Assembly (NCBI GenBank): GCA_041745395.1
Contig: JBGTIZ010000275.1
Coordinates: 1 to 42,996, forward strand
Length of the DNA: 42,996 nt
Direction of reading: 5' to 3'
Source: Hadersleviella sp041745395
GTDB taxonomy: Bacteria > Chloroflexota > Anaerolineae > Promineifilales > Promineifilaceae
Part shown: piece by piece, positions 7,383 through 14,583 of the stretch
Layout: each line of letters opens with the position of its first letter
How positions within the stretch are numbered: position 1 is the stretch's first letter
Notes under the pieces: generated by a model
Database searches by the model: none
What the model was told of the DNA's origin: nothing
The model's input: only the letters and a program-made list of their open reading frames with translations
Made by a program: the position numbers and the translations under genes

Positions 7383-8732
7383 ATGAGAAAACGGATAGCA
7401 ATCATTGGCGCGGGCATGGCGGGGCTATCTGCCGCGTATGACCTGAGCGAAGTAGGGCACGAAGTGGTTATTTATGAAGCGGCGGCGCAGGCGGGGGGCG
7501 TAGCGGGCGGCTTTCAGGATGAAAAGTGGGATTGGTCGCTCGAATTTTTTTATCACCATCTCTTTCAGACAGATAAAAGCATCATTGCGCTGGTCGAAGA
7601 GTTAGGGATACGGGACAAGCTCTTTTTTCCACGGCCGTTGACCTCCATGTATTATAACGGGCGCATCATTCCTTTTGACTCAATCAAAGCGTGGTTTGCC
7701 TATCCGCCTTTTAACCTATTTGACGTGGTGCGTTTTGGGGCGGTGAGCGCGTTTTTGCGCTTTACCCGCTTTTGGCGGGTCTTAGAAAAAAATACGGCCG
7801 ATAAATGGATGCGGCGGTGGTATGGGCAAAAAGTGTATGAGGCGACGTGGCGTCCCGCGCTGATTAACAAGTTTGGTGATTATTATGACCAAGTGAATAT
7901 GGCTTGGATGTGGGCGCGGCTCTATGTGCGCTCGTTTCGGCTGGGTTATTTTGAGGGCGGGTTTCGTACTTTTGTGGCGGCGTTGTCCACGGCCGTGGTG
8001 CGGCGTGGGGCAAAAATTCGGCTCCAAACCCCCATTACCAACATCGCTGAAACGGCGAACGGCTTGCGTGTGACCACGGCCGATGGCTCTTCTGAGCTGT
8101 TTGACCAAGTACTGGTGACGACTTCGCCCGAGTTGCTGTTGAAATTGGTACCTTCGCTCACGGCCGTGGACAAACCCTACGCCGACCAAGTCGCCAGCCT
8201 CAAAAGCATCGGCGCGGTTGTGGTCGTGGCCGCCCTGCGCTTTCCCCTCATGAAAAACACCTACTGGCTCAACCTGCCTGCCACCTCGCCCGACAAAAGC
8301 CAAAACGAAATTCCCTTTCTCGCCCTTGTGGAACACACCAACTTTATAGACGGGCAACATTACGGCGGCGATCATATTCTCTATATGGGCGACTATGTGG
8401 ACACCGACCACTCCTATTTTGCCATGAGCGAAGCAGAGCTAACCGACCTTTTTGTCTCCCATCTGTCCAAATTTAATCCCAACTTTAAGCCAGACTGGAT
8501 ACGCAAAACGTGGCTATTTAGAACAGGTTATGCCCAGCCCGTACCCTTTATAAACCAGTCCAAAAATATCCCCGCTTTGCAAACCCCCATCCCTGGCCTT
8601 TACTTTGCCAGCATGAGCCAAGTGTATCCATGGGACAGGGGCACAAATTTTGCCGTACAAATTGGACGCCGCGTGGCGCATCTCATGAATAGGGATTCAG
8701 GGCTGAGGGATGAAGCGAGAAGCGAAAAGTAA
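7383..8732 (+). CDS. FAD/NAD(P)-dependent oxidoreductase, amine-oxidase or protoporphyrinogen-oxidase-like
   Basis: A flavoprotein of 449 residues. The dinucleotide fold is clear at the N-terminus (IIGAGMAGLSAA, about 6-17, then the acidic residue in VVIYEAA). The C-terminal FAD-binding stretch PGLYFASMSQVYPWDRGTN is also present. It resembles the amine-oxidase superfamily used in polyprenyl, sugar-nucleotide and carotenoid chemistry; the substrate is unknown. Its position between a flippase-like protein and a UDP-glucose dehydrogenase suggests a role in surface glycan or lipid-linked sugar metabolism. The last residues (DEARSEK) are encoded by a degenerate heptamer array that runs across the stop codon, so the C-terminus has probably been recoded by the repeat. 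Confidence 0.8.
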   Translation: MRKRIAIIGAGMAGLSAAYDLSEVGHEVVIYEAAAQAGGVAGGFQDEKWDWSLEFFYHHLFQTDKSIIALVEELGIRDKLFFPRPLTSMYYNGRIIPFDSIKAWFAYPPFNLFDVVRFGAVSAFLRFTRFWRVLEKNTADKWMRRWYGQKVYEATWRPALINKFGDYYDQVNMAWMWARLYVRSFRLGYFEGGFRTFVAALSTAVVRRGAKIRLQTPITNIAETANGLRVTTADGSSELFDQVLVTTSPELLLKLVPSLTAVDKPYADQVASLKSIGAVVVVAALRFPLMKNTYWLNLPATSPDKSQNEIPFLALVEHTNFIDGQHYGGDHILYMGDYVDTDHSYFAMSEAELTDLFVSHLSKFNPNFKPDWIRKTWLFRTGYAQPVPFINQSKNIPALQTPIPGLYFASMSQVYPWDRGTNFAVQIGRRVAHLMNRDSGLRDEARSEK

Positions 8733-8739
8733 GAAGTAG
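8712..8739. repeat. Heptamer array across the oxidoreductase stop codon
   Basis: Units GAAGCGA, GAAGCGA, AAAGTAA and GAAGTAG run from inside the gene through its TAA stop into the spacer. Confidence 0.7.
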
Positions 8740-8807
8740 CAGTAAGAAGTGAACCTACTGAAAAAAACCGTCTCTCGCTAAGACGCAGAGAAGAAAAGAG
8801 GAGAACC

Positions 8808-8846
8808 TCTCGAGAAAAACTCCGCGTTCTCCGCGGTTAAATTGAC
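8808..8846 (-). repeat. Dispersed repeat, copy 2 (partner at 4843)
   Basis: Inverted relative to copy 1. The shared core reads GCGGAGAACGCGG then TTTCTCGAGA on the minus strand. The 223-base spacer 8733-8955 otherwise holds short GAAGTRA units and the upstream region of the next gene. Confidence 0.6.
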
Positions 8847-8955
8847 TTTTTTGCAGTGGACTCAGAAGTAAGAAGTGAAGACAAAGATGTTCAACTTCTT
8901 CAAAGAGTTGACGTCTGCAACCTTTTGACAGAATATTAAAATAGGAGAACCTGCT

Positions 8956-10341
8956 ATGAAAATCATTGTTGTTGGTACTGGTTTTGTCGGCCTGCCACAT
9001 GCCGCCGTTTGTTCCGAATATGGTCACGAAGTGTATGCTTATGATATTGATGAGAAGCGTATCAACGCCTATAAAACAGGCGACCGTCGAAAAATAGAGC
9101 GTTATGTCAACGAACCTGGTCTGGCGACCATTATCAAAGAGCAAGTGGACCGCTATCTCTTTTTTACCACAGAGCTAGAACCGGTTATCGAAGGGGTAGA
9201 CGTTATTTTTATGTGCTTGAATACGCCGCCCAATCGGGATGGCTCGACTGATATGAGCTATTACACGGCCGCCGCTACGCACACGGCCACGCTATTAGCC
9301 CAGCGCGAAGATAAACGAAGGGTCGTTTTGGTTAACAAGAGCACCGTGCCCGTGGGCACCGCTCGCCTGCTCGAAGGCATCTTGCAGGAACATGGCGTTG
9401 AAAATTTTGGCGTCGCTTCTAACCCAGAATTTTTGGCACAGGGCAGTGCCGTCGAAGGGTCGCGCAAGCCTGACCGCATTGTCGTGGGCGCGGATACCCC
9501 TGAAGATTTTCAACTATTGCGCCGCGTTTACTCCCAATTTGTCAACCATGTGCGCATCTCCTACGTCGAAACCACGCCCGAAACGGCCGAAGCCATCAAA
9601 TATATGGCGAATTCGCTCTTGCTAACTTATATCTCTTACTGGAATGGGGTTGGGGCGCGGCTGGCCGAGACGTTTGAAAATATCCGCATGGAAGACCTGA
9701 AGCGAGGCGTGACGGCCGATTCGCGTATCAGCACATGGGGGAGCTATGTGAGCAATGGGGCGGGCGGTAGCTGTTTTGGTAAGGATATTCAGTCGTTGAT
9801 GTACCAACTCGGCCGTGCGGGTGAGTCTACGGATTTGCTCCGGGCAGTGTATAATATCAATGAGTACCAAAAAGCATACCTGATTGACCGCGCTGTGCAT
9901 GAGGCGGATTTTAGCTTCAATGATAAGACAGTTGCTTTGCTGGGGTTGGCTTTTAAGAAGCGCACCAATGATATGCGGGATTCGGCCGCGCTCAAGGCGG
10001 TGGAGTCGTTACTCGGCCGTGGGGTGAAGGCCATTCGCGCCTATGACCCGCTCGCTACGGAAACGGCGCAAAATGATTGGTTCCATCCCTCCAAAAACTC
10101 CCTGTTTGAGCGTATCAGCTATCATCAATCTCCCCGCGAAGCGTTAGCTGGCAGTGATGCCGTCTATATTTCAACGGACTGGGAGGAGTTTCGTGGTCTG
10201 TCCCGCACCATCGAGGATGTGGTTCAGCCCCCTTATTTGGTCATTGATGGTCGTCGGATGCTTCCCGATTATGAGCAGTTGGTTGCTAAGGGGTATACCT
10301 ATTTACCTGTAGGGGGGGTGATGTTGGGGAGTGAGTTGTAG
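8956..10341 (+). CDS. ugd: UDP-glucose/GDP-mannose dehydrogenase family protein
   Basis: A nucleotide-sugar dehydrogenase of 461 residues; such enzymes oxidise UDP-glucose (or a related sugar nucleotide) twice to the uronic acid with NAD+, supplying surface polysaccharide. The N-terminal Rossmann motif is VVGTGFVG (5-12), the conserved NKSTVPVGT stretch is at about 127-135, and the catalytic cysteine is Cys273 in GGSCFGKD. The C-terminal domain starts near 300 with AYDPLATE at about 355. AGGAGA at 8943-8948 is a well-placed ribosome site for the ATG at 8956. UDP-glucose is the likeliest substrate but GDP-mannose or N-acetyl-sugars cannot be excluded. Confidence 0.88.
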   Translation: MKIIVVGTGFVGLPHAAVCSEYGHEVYAYDIDEKRINAYKTGDRRKIERYVNEPGLATIIKEQVDRYLFFTTELEPVIEGVDVIFMCLNTPPNRDGSTDMSYYTAAATHTATLLAQREDKRRVVLVNKSTVPVGTARLLEGILQEHGVENFGVASNPEFLAQGSAVEGSRKPDRIVVGADTPEDFQLLRRVYSQFVNHVRISYVETTPETAEAIKYMANSLLLTYISYWNGVGARLAETFENIRMEDLKRGVTADSRISTWGSYVSNGAGGSCFGKDIQSLMYQLGRAGESTDLLRAVYNINEYQKAYLIDRAVHEADFSFNDKTVALLGLAFKKRTNDMRDSAALKAVESLLGRGVKAIRAYDPLATETAQNDWFHPSKNSLFERISYHQSPREALAGSDAVYISTDWEEFRGLSRTIEDVVQPPYLVIDGRRMLPDYEQLVAKGYTYLPVGGVMLGSEL

Positions 10342-10376
10342 GAAGTAAGAAGTGAGAAGTAAAAAGTGAGAAGTAC
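10342..10376. repeat. Heptamer array, five units (GAAGTRA type)
   Basis: Units GAAGTAA, GAAGTGA, GAAGTAA, AAAGTGA and GAAGTAC begin directly after the ugd stop codon and run into the terminator stem. Confidence 0.8.
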
Positions 10377-10413
10377 AGGGTGGTTTGCTACTGATGGCAA
10401 CCACCCTTTTTTT
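10377..10413 (+). terminator. Rho-independent terminator after ugd
   Basis: AGGGTGGTT pairs with AACCACCCT around a loop of about 12 bases, followed by a run of seven T. Confidence 0.85.
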
Positions 10414-10561
10414 GTGGCGTAAGGGTGCTCGTAAGATTTTATAACCGAATCATAACCATTGCGCGTGGCAGAATGGAGTATAGTAAAGGCACTTATCAAT
10501 CGGGATGGGGTCGTCTGTGTCATGGCTCTATCATGTTAATTTATATCTGGAGGAAAATCAG

Positions 10562-11116
10562 ATGAAAAAGAGCGTTTTAACCCTTATTGCCCTATCTTGT
10601 TTCTTAGTAGCAGGCATGCTTTTCGCTAGCCCCGCCGCCGCATTTAGCGGTGTCCAAGGGCGTGCGTTTGACGGCAATGGTCAGCCATGGACGCACGGCG
10701 GCCAAGTGTATGTATTTAATAATACCACAGCTGAACTAGTTGCCTCTGGTGACTTAAATATGGTTGCCCCGAATGCAGGTCGATTCGATTTCCCTTATAG
10801 CCAAACCACCTACGGTGGTAATGGTATAGCACCAGCACAGGGAAATCTAATGTCCATTTACATTGTTTACAATGATGGGGGTGTTGGTACACCTGGTTTG
10901 TCACAACGTGACTATACCGAGCTAGTGTTTATCACGGGTCGCTATTCAGCGGGTAACTTTGATACGGGGACAGGCCCCACGGCCGTGACCCTGAGCGGTT
11001 TCGATGCGAACGCTGGTTTTAACGCCAACTACGCCATTGCCGCGCTGTTCCTTGCCCTCGGTGGTGCTAGCGTGTTTGTTCTCCGTCGTCGGAGCGTTGT
11101 GCAAGTTACTAACTAA
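10562..11116 (+). CDS. Secreted or surface-anchored small protein, function unknown
   Basis: A protein of 184 residues with a clear signal peptide (KK, hydrophobic core, cleavage expected after ASPAAA near residue 27) and a C-terminal hydrophobic segment (about 155-172) followed by RRRS. That tripartite end resembles C-terminal surface-sorting signals, though I see no LPXTG or PEP motif. The middle is a small polar, Gly/Asn/Thr-rich domain, possibly a carboxypeptidase-regulatory-like beta fold. The frame extends up to 10505, but the ATG at 10562 has a good ribosome site (TGGAGGA at 10549) and starts the signal peptide. It stands alone between two terminators. Confidence 0.8.
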   Translation: MKKSVLTLIALSCFLVAGMLFASPAAAFSGVQGRAFDGNGQPWTHGGQVYVFNNTTAELVASGDLNMVAPNAGRFDFPYSQTTYGGNGIAPAQGNLMSIYIVYNDGGVGTPGLSQRDYTELVFITGRYSAGNFDTGTGPTAVTLSGFDANAGFNANYAIAALFLALGGASVFVLRRRSVVQVTN

Positions 11117-11158
11117 TTTTTGCTGAGTGTGTAAGCAATGATGTTTGGCAACATCAGT

Positions 11159-11199
11159 AAAAAAGGCCGCTACCCCCATACGGGTAGCGGCCTTTTTTT
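11159..11199 (+). terminator. Strong rho-independent terminator
   Basis: An 11-bp perfect stem (GGCCGCTACCC with GGGTAGCGGCC) is flanked by A and T runs, so it could work in both directions; the seven-T run is on the plus strand, ending the surface-protein transcript. Confidence 0.92.
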
Positions 11200-11306
11200 G
11201 CTCTTTGGGAATTCACGGGGTTACTTAACGATCGTTTTGGCTCAACAAGCCCCCTCCATAGAGAAAAGCCACATGACACATGACACGTGAAACATGACAC
11301 GGGTCA
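11200..11306 (+). repeat. Dispersed intergenic repeat, copy A (partner at 14433)
   Basis: Starts with GCTCTTTGGGAATT and continues through TTTTGGCT, ACAAGCC and AGAGAAAA to a heptamer array (CATGACA, CATGACA, CGTGAAA, CATGACA, CGGGTCA at 11272-11306). Copy B has the same order of blocks. The array ends four bases before the stop codon of the minus-strand glycosidase-like gene. Confidence 0.8.
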
Positions 11307-11309
11307 TTT

Positions 11310-12680
11310 TTACCTTGGATAGTCACTAAACACCCGCCCTGCAGGCGTTAGCTGATTGCTGTTGGCATCATACAAATTACCAGCCGGATAGCCATCCTCT
11401 TGTTCCCAAACCCCGTACCAAAACCACCATTGCACCAGACGCCCCCCATCGGGCGCGTAGCCAGTTTCGTCCACGGCCGTGGTAAAAAAGTCCAACGTTT
11501 GCCGTAAAAAATCTGCCGCCACATCTGGCCCAAACCCATAATCTGGCGGCATCAGAATCCCATACTCGGTGATGACCAATGGCTTATCCCCATACCCCCG
11601 CTCCGCCATCCAGCGGCGAAAATCAATTAAGTTTTGCCGAAAAATCTGCATATTTATGTGGTCATCAATCTCGTATAACATGCCCCCCGCGCCCGACATG
11701 CCCGGTGGGATATCGACGCCCCAACTACCCGCTTCCTCACGCAGAATAAAGGCATGAACATTCCAAACATCAATGGGCATTTGTGTGCCATATGTGCTTT
11801 GGTAATGGTTTAGGACGCGGTCGAGATAGGCGCGGCGCAGAGGCGTGGGCTGGGAAACGCCGCCAATAACGACCAGAGCGGAAGGGTCACGCGCTTTGAT
11901 AAAAGTATAAACGTCGTGGTAAACCTCGGCGTACCGTTCAGGGGTGACGTTGTCTTGCCATTTGACATCCATCTCGTTGCCAACCAGCCAATAACTGCCG
12001 GGACGTTGGGCAATGAGGCTGTCTAGTTCCTCCCAACTTGTGCGGCGAATGCCTTGCTCGCTCACGCGAATCATGGGCCAGTAGGTGTCGCCGCTCCCCA
12101 GGCCGGGCCACCAATTGAGATAGGCTCCGAAGCGTAAGCCGGCCGCTTGTGCTTGGGCTAGCTGGCCGTTTGGCACGGCCACGCCAAAGCGTTGCCAGTT
12201 GGCGATGGGGCTGACCACGGCCGTGTTTTCACCCACCACTTGCGCCACAGACACGGCCGTGGGGGTCACAGTCGCTACTTCTACTGTTGTTGTCGTTATG
12301 ATGCGCGTCAGCACGACTGTACTCGTCGCGCTTGGGCTACTCTGAGGTATCACCAGCGGGGTCAGTGATGGGGGCGGGGTGGGGGTAATCGTTGGGATGC
12401 GGGTTGCCCGCGTGGCTCGGCTTGTGGGGGTTGCCAATACGGCAGATAACGGCGTGCGCGTGGGCACGATTTGTTCGGGGGTGCGTGTTGGGCGAGGGGT
12501 GTTGGTTTCTAACGGTGCATCCACCACGGCCGTGATGCCTGTCCCCACCGTGTCCGTTGGCTCGGGGGTCACGACTCTGCTCGACGACGACCCCCACCAA
12601 ACAAAAACCCCTCCTAGCAGAATGAGCAAGGAAGGGATGAGATACGAACGCCATGAATTGTTCCAGAAATCTTTATCCAT
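11310..12680 (-). CDS. Membrane-anchored glycoside hydrolase-like protein (clan A type)
   Basis: 456 residues: an N-terminal membrane anchor (about 13-30), a long Thr/Pro/Val-rich linker (about 35-155) and a TIM-barrel-like domain (about 163-450). The domain has the two acidic residues expected in clan GH-A enzymes: Glu236 after Asn in LVGNEMD (acid/base) and Glu372 in VITEYG (nucleophile). The sugar substrate is unknown; the protein should face outside the cell. The ATG at 12680 is preferred; a TTG 18 bases upstream is also in frame. It follows the XRE regulator gene by 28 bases and is probably cotranscribed with it. Several perfect ACGGCCGT copies lie in the linker, read as TAV. Confidence 0.75.
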   Translation of the reverse strand: MDKDFWNNSWRSYLIPSLLILLGGVFVWWGSSSSRVVTPEPTDTVGTGITAVVDAPLETNTPRPTRTPEQIVPTRTPLSAVLATPTSRATRATRIPTITPTPPPSLTPLVIPQSSPSATSTVVLTRIITTTTVEVATVTPTAVSVAQVVGENTAVVSPIANWQRFGVAVPNGQLAQAQAAGLRFGAYLNWWPGLGSGDTYWPMIRVSEQGIRRTSWEELDSLIAQRPGSYWLVGNEMDVKWQDNVTPERYAEVYHDVYTFIKARDPSALVVIGGVSQPTPLRRAYLDRVLNHYQSTYGTQMPIDVWNVHAFILREEAGSWGVDIPPGMSGAGGMLYEIDDHINMQIFRQNLIDFRRWMAERGYGDKPLVITEYGILMPPDYGFGPDVAADFLRQTLDFFTTAVDETGYAPDGGRLVQWWFWYGVWEQEDGYPAGNLYDANSNQLTPAGRVFSDYPR

Positions 12681-12708
12681 GACGAGAATGATACCCAAAA
12701 AAGTGCGT

Positions 12709-13371
12709 CTAAAAAGTAATATTGAGGATATTTTCAGCTACGGTGCGTAGCTCCTTCACATTCATGTTGCTGAGACGCATGGCAATTTCCAAATAGCTTA
12801 GGTTAATTGGCTCCGCTACAAAAGCGCGTACTTCTAGTGGCAAATCATCCAGCCGCTGTTTCATTCGTTGCTCTACTTCATGATCAGCGAGTAGCGGATT
12901 ACTATCATCAATAAAGTGATTGAGCGAATGACCTAAATAACGTGCCAATCTATCTAGGTCCAGCAAAGGAATTGGCTCTTCACCCCGCTCATAGGCGGCA
13001 ATCTTTTCTGGTGTGACCTTGATTTCGTTGGCTAAGTTTGCTTGTGAACGCCCTTCACGCTCTCGTGCTTCTTGTAACAGTCGCCCTATGCGTTGATTTT
13101 GGCTCGACATGAATTGCGTGTAGTCAGTGCGGCGCGTATGACCAATCACTTGATCACCCCAAAAATGGTCAAGGGAGACGCCCAAATACATGGCTAAGGC
13201 TTCCATCGCTGGTAGCGAAAGAACGGCCTCTCCGATTTCAGCTTGTAGAAATGATTCGGGGGAGATGTGGAGGAGATTGGCGCAATCTGCCACGGTGCGC
13301 CCAGCGTAAAGCCGCGCATCGCGGATGAGTACGCCTAAAATTTTGGCTCGTGTCCGATTGTATTCGTTCAT
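12709..13371 (-). CDS. XRE-family transcriptional regulator with two HTH domains
   Basis: A 220-residue cytoplasmic protein with two Cro/C1-type helix-turn-helix domains, at about 10-60 (GRTVADCANLLHISPESF) and about 95-150 (GRSQANLANEIKVTPEKI), joined by a short linker, then a C-terminal helical segment without known domain. The second domain keeps the classical pattern ending in YERGEEPIP; the first is more divergent. Upstream lie palindromic boxes built of TAACAT/ATGTTA half-sites, likely its own operator. The glycosidase-like gene follows by 28 bases, so it may be a direct target through the shared transcript. The ATG at 13371 is clear. Confidence 0.85.
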   Translation of the reverse strand: MNEYNRTRAKILGVLIRDARLYAGRTVADCANLLHISPESFLQAEIGEAVLSLPAMEALAMYLGVSLDHFWGDQVIGHTRRTDYTQFMSSQNQRIGRLLQEAREREGRSQANLANEIKVTPEKIAAYERGEEPIPLLDLDRLARYLGHSLNHFIDDSNPLLADHEVEQRMKQRLDDLPLEVRAFVAEPINLSYLEIAMRLSNMNVKELRTVAENILNITF

Positions 13372-13400
13372 AAGGCAACGCTTCGAGTACGATGATGAGC

Positions 13401-13429
13401 TAACATAATGTTACGCTAGATGTTAACAT
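13401..13429. promoter_or_regulatory. Tandem palindromic operator upstream of the XRE gene
   Basis: TAACATAATGTTA (13401-13413) and ATGTTAACAT (13420-13429) give four half-sites of the same hexamer (TAACAT or its complement), about 17-18 bp between centres. They lie 30-58 bases upstream of the start codon, a usual place for autoregulation. A further palindrome, CACAAACATTTGTG, lies at 13444-13457. Confidence 0.6.
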
Positions 13430-13539
13430 ATGTGGTGCGGTTACACAAACATTTGTGGGTAATCTTTCAGACCTAATAGGTTTGCTACCAGAGGTGCAAG
13501 ACAAAAGGCGCTGTTAAAACTTGACAGGTCTCCAAAAAA

Positions 13540-14271
13540 TTACGGCACGCAGACGACTTGCGCGATGCTAAGTGCGTAACTAGCGTCCAAATTATTCATG
13601 ATGCGGAATTGTTCGAGCGATAGGCCGTGGTGACGCGCTAGCGAAAATGCGGTATCGCCGCTGTGTACCACACGCGGCCGTGTGTTCAGGCAGTAGGCGG
13701 GGTTGGGCACGGGGATTTGAATGACGCGCCCCGGGATTAACTCGGCCGTGGAGATGCCCCGCGTCGCCATGAGTTCAATCGTGGTATTGTTGTTGCGGGC
13801 GAGGCTGTATAGGGTGTTGCCCGCCTGCACGGTGTGCGCCACAAAGATAATGGGTTCAACGCCTAGATTGATGCTAGAGCCGCCCCCTTGGGTTTGGACA
13901 CCACCTGTGCCAATATCCGCTTGGGGCGGCACGGCCGTGGGTTCGACAATGATTACTTCTGCGGGCGGCACGGCCGTGGGTAAAAGCTCTTCCACGGTTA
14001 CAGGTGGGTCTGGCACGGCTGTGGGTGGCTCTGGCACTGGCTGTTGTACTTGTAGAATCACCAAATCCTGCCCCTGATCGCGGCGTATGATAACTGTTTG
14101 GCCGCTAATTTGCCTGTCATAAGAGACCCGCGTGCCATTATTGCCCGTGACTGCTGGGGAGTCAGTGGCGGTGCTGGAACGACTGCGCACGGCCAAAATA
14201 CCCACAAACGTCAGAACGGTCAGTAGCAGGGCGACAATAATAATAAAGGTGATAAACTGCGTTTTTTGCAT
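13540..14271 (-). CDS. Membrane-anchored protein with two LysM domains
   Basis: 243 residues with an N-terminal membrane segment (about 7-28), an extracytoplasmic linker, and two LysM domains at about 145-188 (HTVQAGNTLYSLARNNN) and 199-242 (HSGDTAFSLARHHGLS). LysM binds peptidoglycan or other N-acetylglucosamine polymers, so the protein probably contacts the wall or sheath. Cys194 and Cys241 could form a disulfide. The linker (about 78-116) contains three PTAVP units, two of them written with perfect ACGGCCGTG motifs. GAGG about 10 bases upstream supports the ATG at 14271. Lies upstream of the XRE and glycosidase-like genes on the same strand. Confidence 0.85.
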   Translation of the reverse strand: MQKTQFITFIIIVALLLTVLTFVGILAVRSRSSTATDSPAVTGNNGTRVSYDRQISGQTVIIRRDQGQDLVILQVQQPVPEPPTAVPDPPVTVEELLPTAVPPAEVIIVEPTAVPPQADIGTGGVQTQGGGSSINLGVEPIIFVAHTVQAGNTLYSLARNNNTTIELMATRGISTAELIPGRVIQIPVPNPAYCLNTRPRVVHSGDTAFSLARHHGLSLEQFRIMNNLDASYALSIAQVVCVP

Positions 14272-14432
14272 GATCTAATCCTCGTTTAAGCGTTTCCGCA
14301 GTTGTGGTGTGGTTGCTTGCTATGCGCTTGGGCACGATAATGTGCTTAGCCCATGTTATCATAATGTCCCTGTTCAGGTGACTTTACTTTTAGCGAGTAT
14401 CCCACTTGTTTTTCCACCAACGTTGTTTTTAG

Positions 14433-14523
14433 GCTCTTTGGGAATTTAAGGGGTCAATCAGCGTCTGTTTTGGCTAGACAAGCCAGGCTCAGAGAAAAAC
14501 CACATGACACGTGAAACATGGCA
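14433..14523 (+). repeat. Dispersed intergenic repeat, copy B (partner at 11200)
   Basis: The same blocks as copy A in the same order: GCTCTTTGGGAATT, GTTTTGGCT, ACAAGCC, AGAGAAAAACCACATGACA, then heptamers CATGACA, CGTGAAA, CATGGCA (14503-14523). An ATG at 14518 lies inside the repeat, so it should not be taken as the start of the next gene. Confidence 0.8.
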
Positions 14524-14583
14524 CTGCTGAAAAACCCACGAAATCCGAAAGAACCAGTTTTTATCGCCCATGGAGATTGCATA

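Noticed and set aside
10505..10561. Longer N-terminus of the small surface protein
   Set aside because: The signal peptide begins at 10562 with TGGAGGA before it.
12379..12750. Plus-strand frame opposite the glycosidase-like gene
   Set aside because: Antisense of the Thr/Pro-rich linker; low-complexity shadow.
14518..14583. Earlier start of the dGTPase-like gene
   Set aside because: The ATG lies within dispersed repeat B; the ATG at 14584 has a ribosome site and fits the family.
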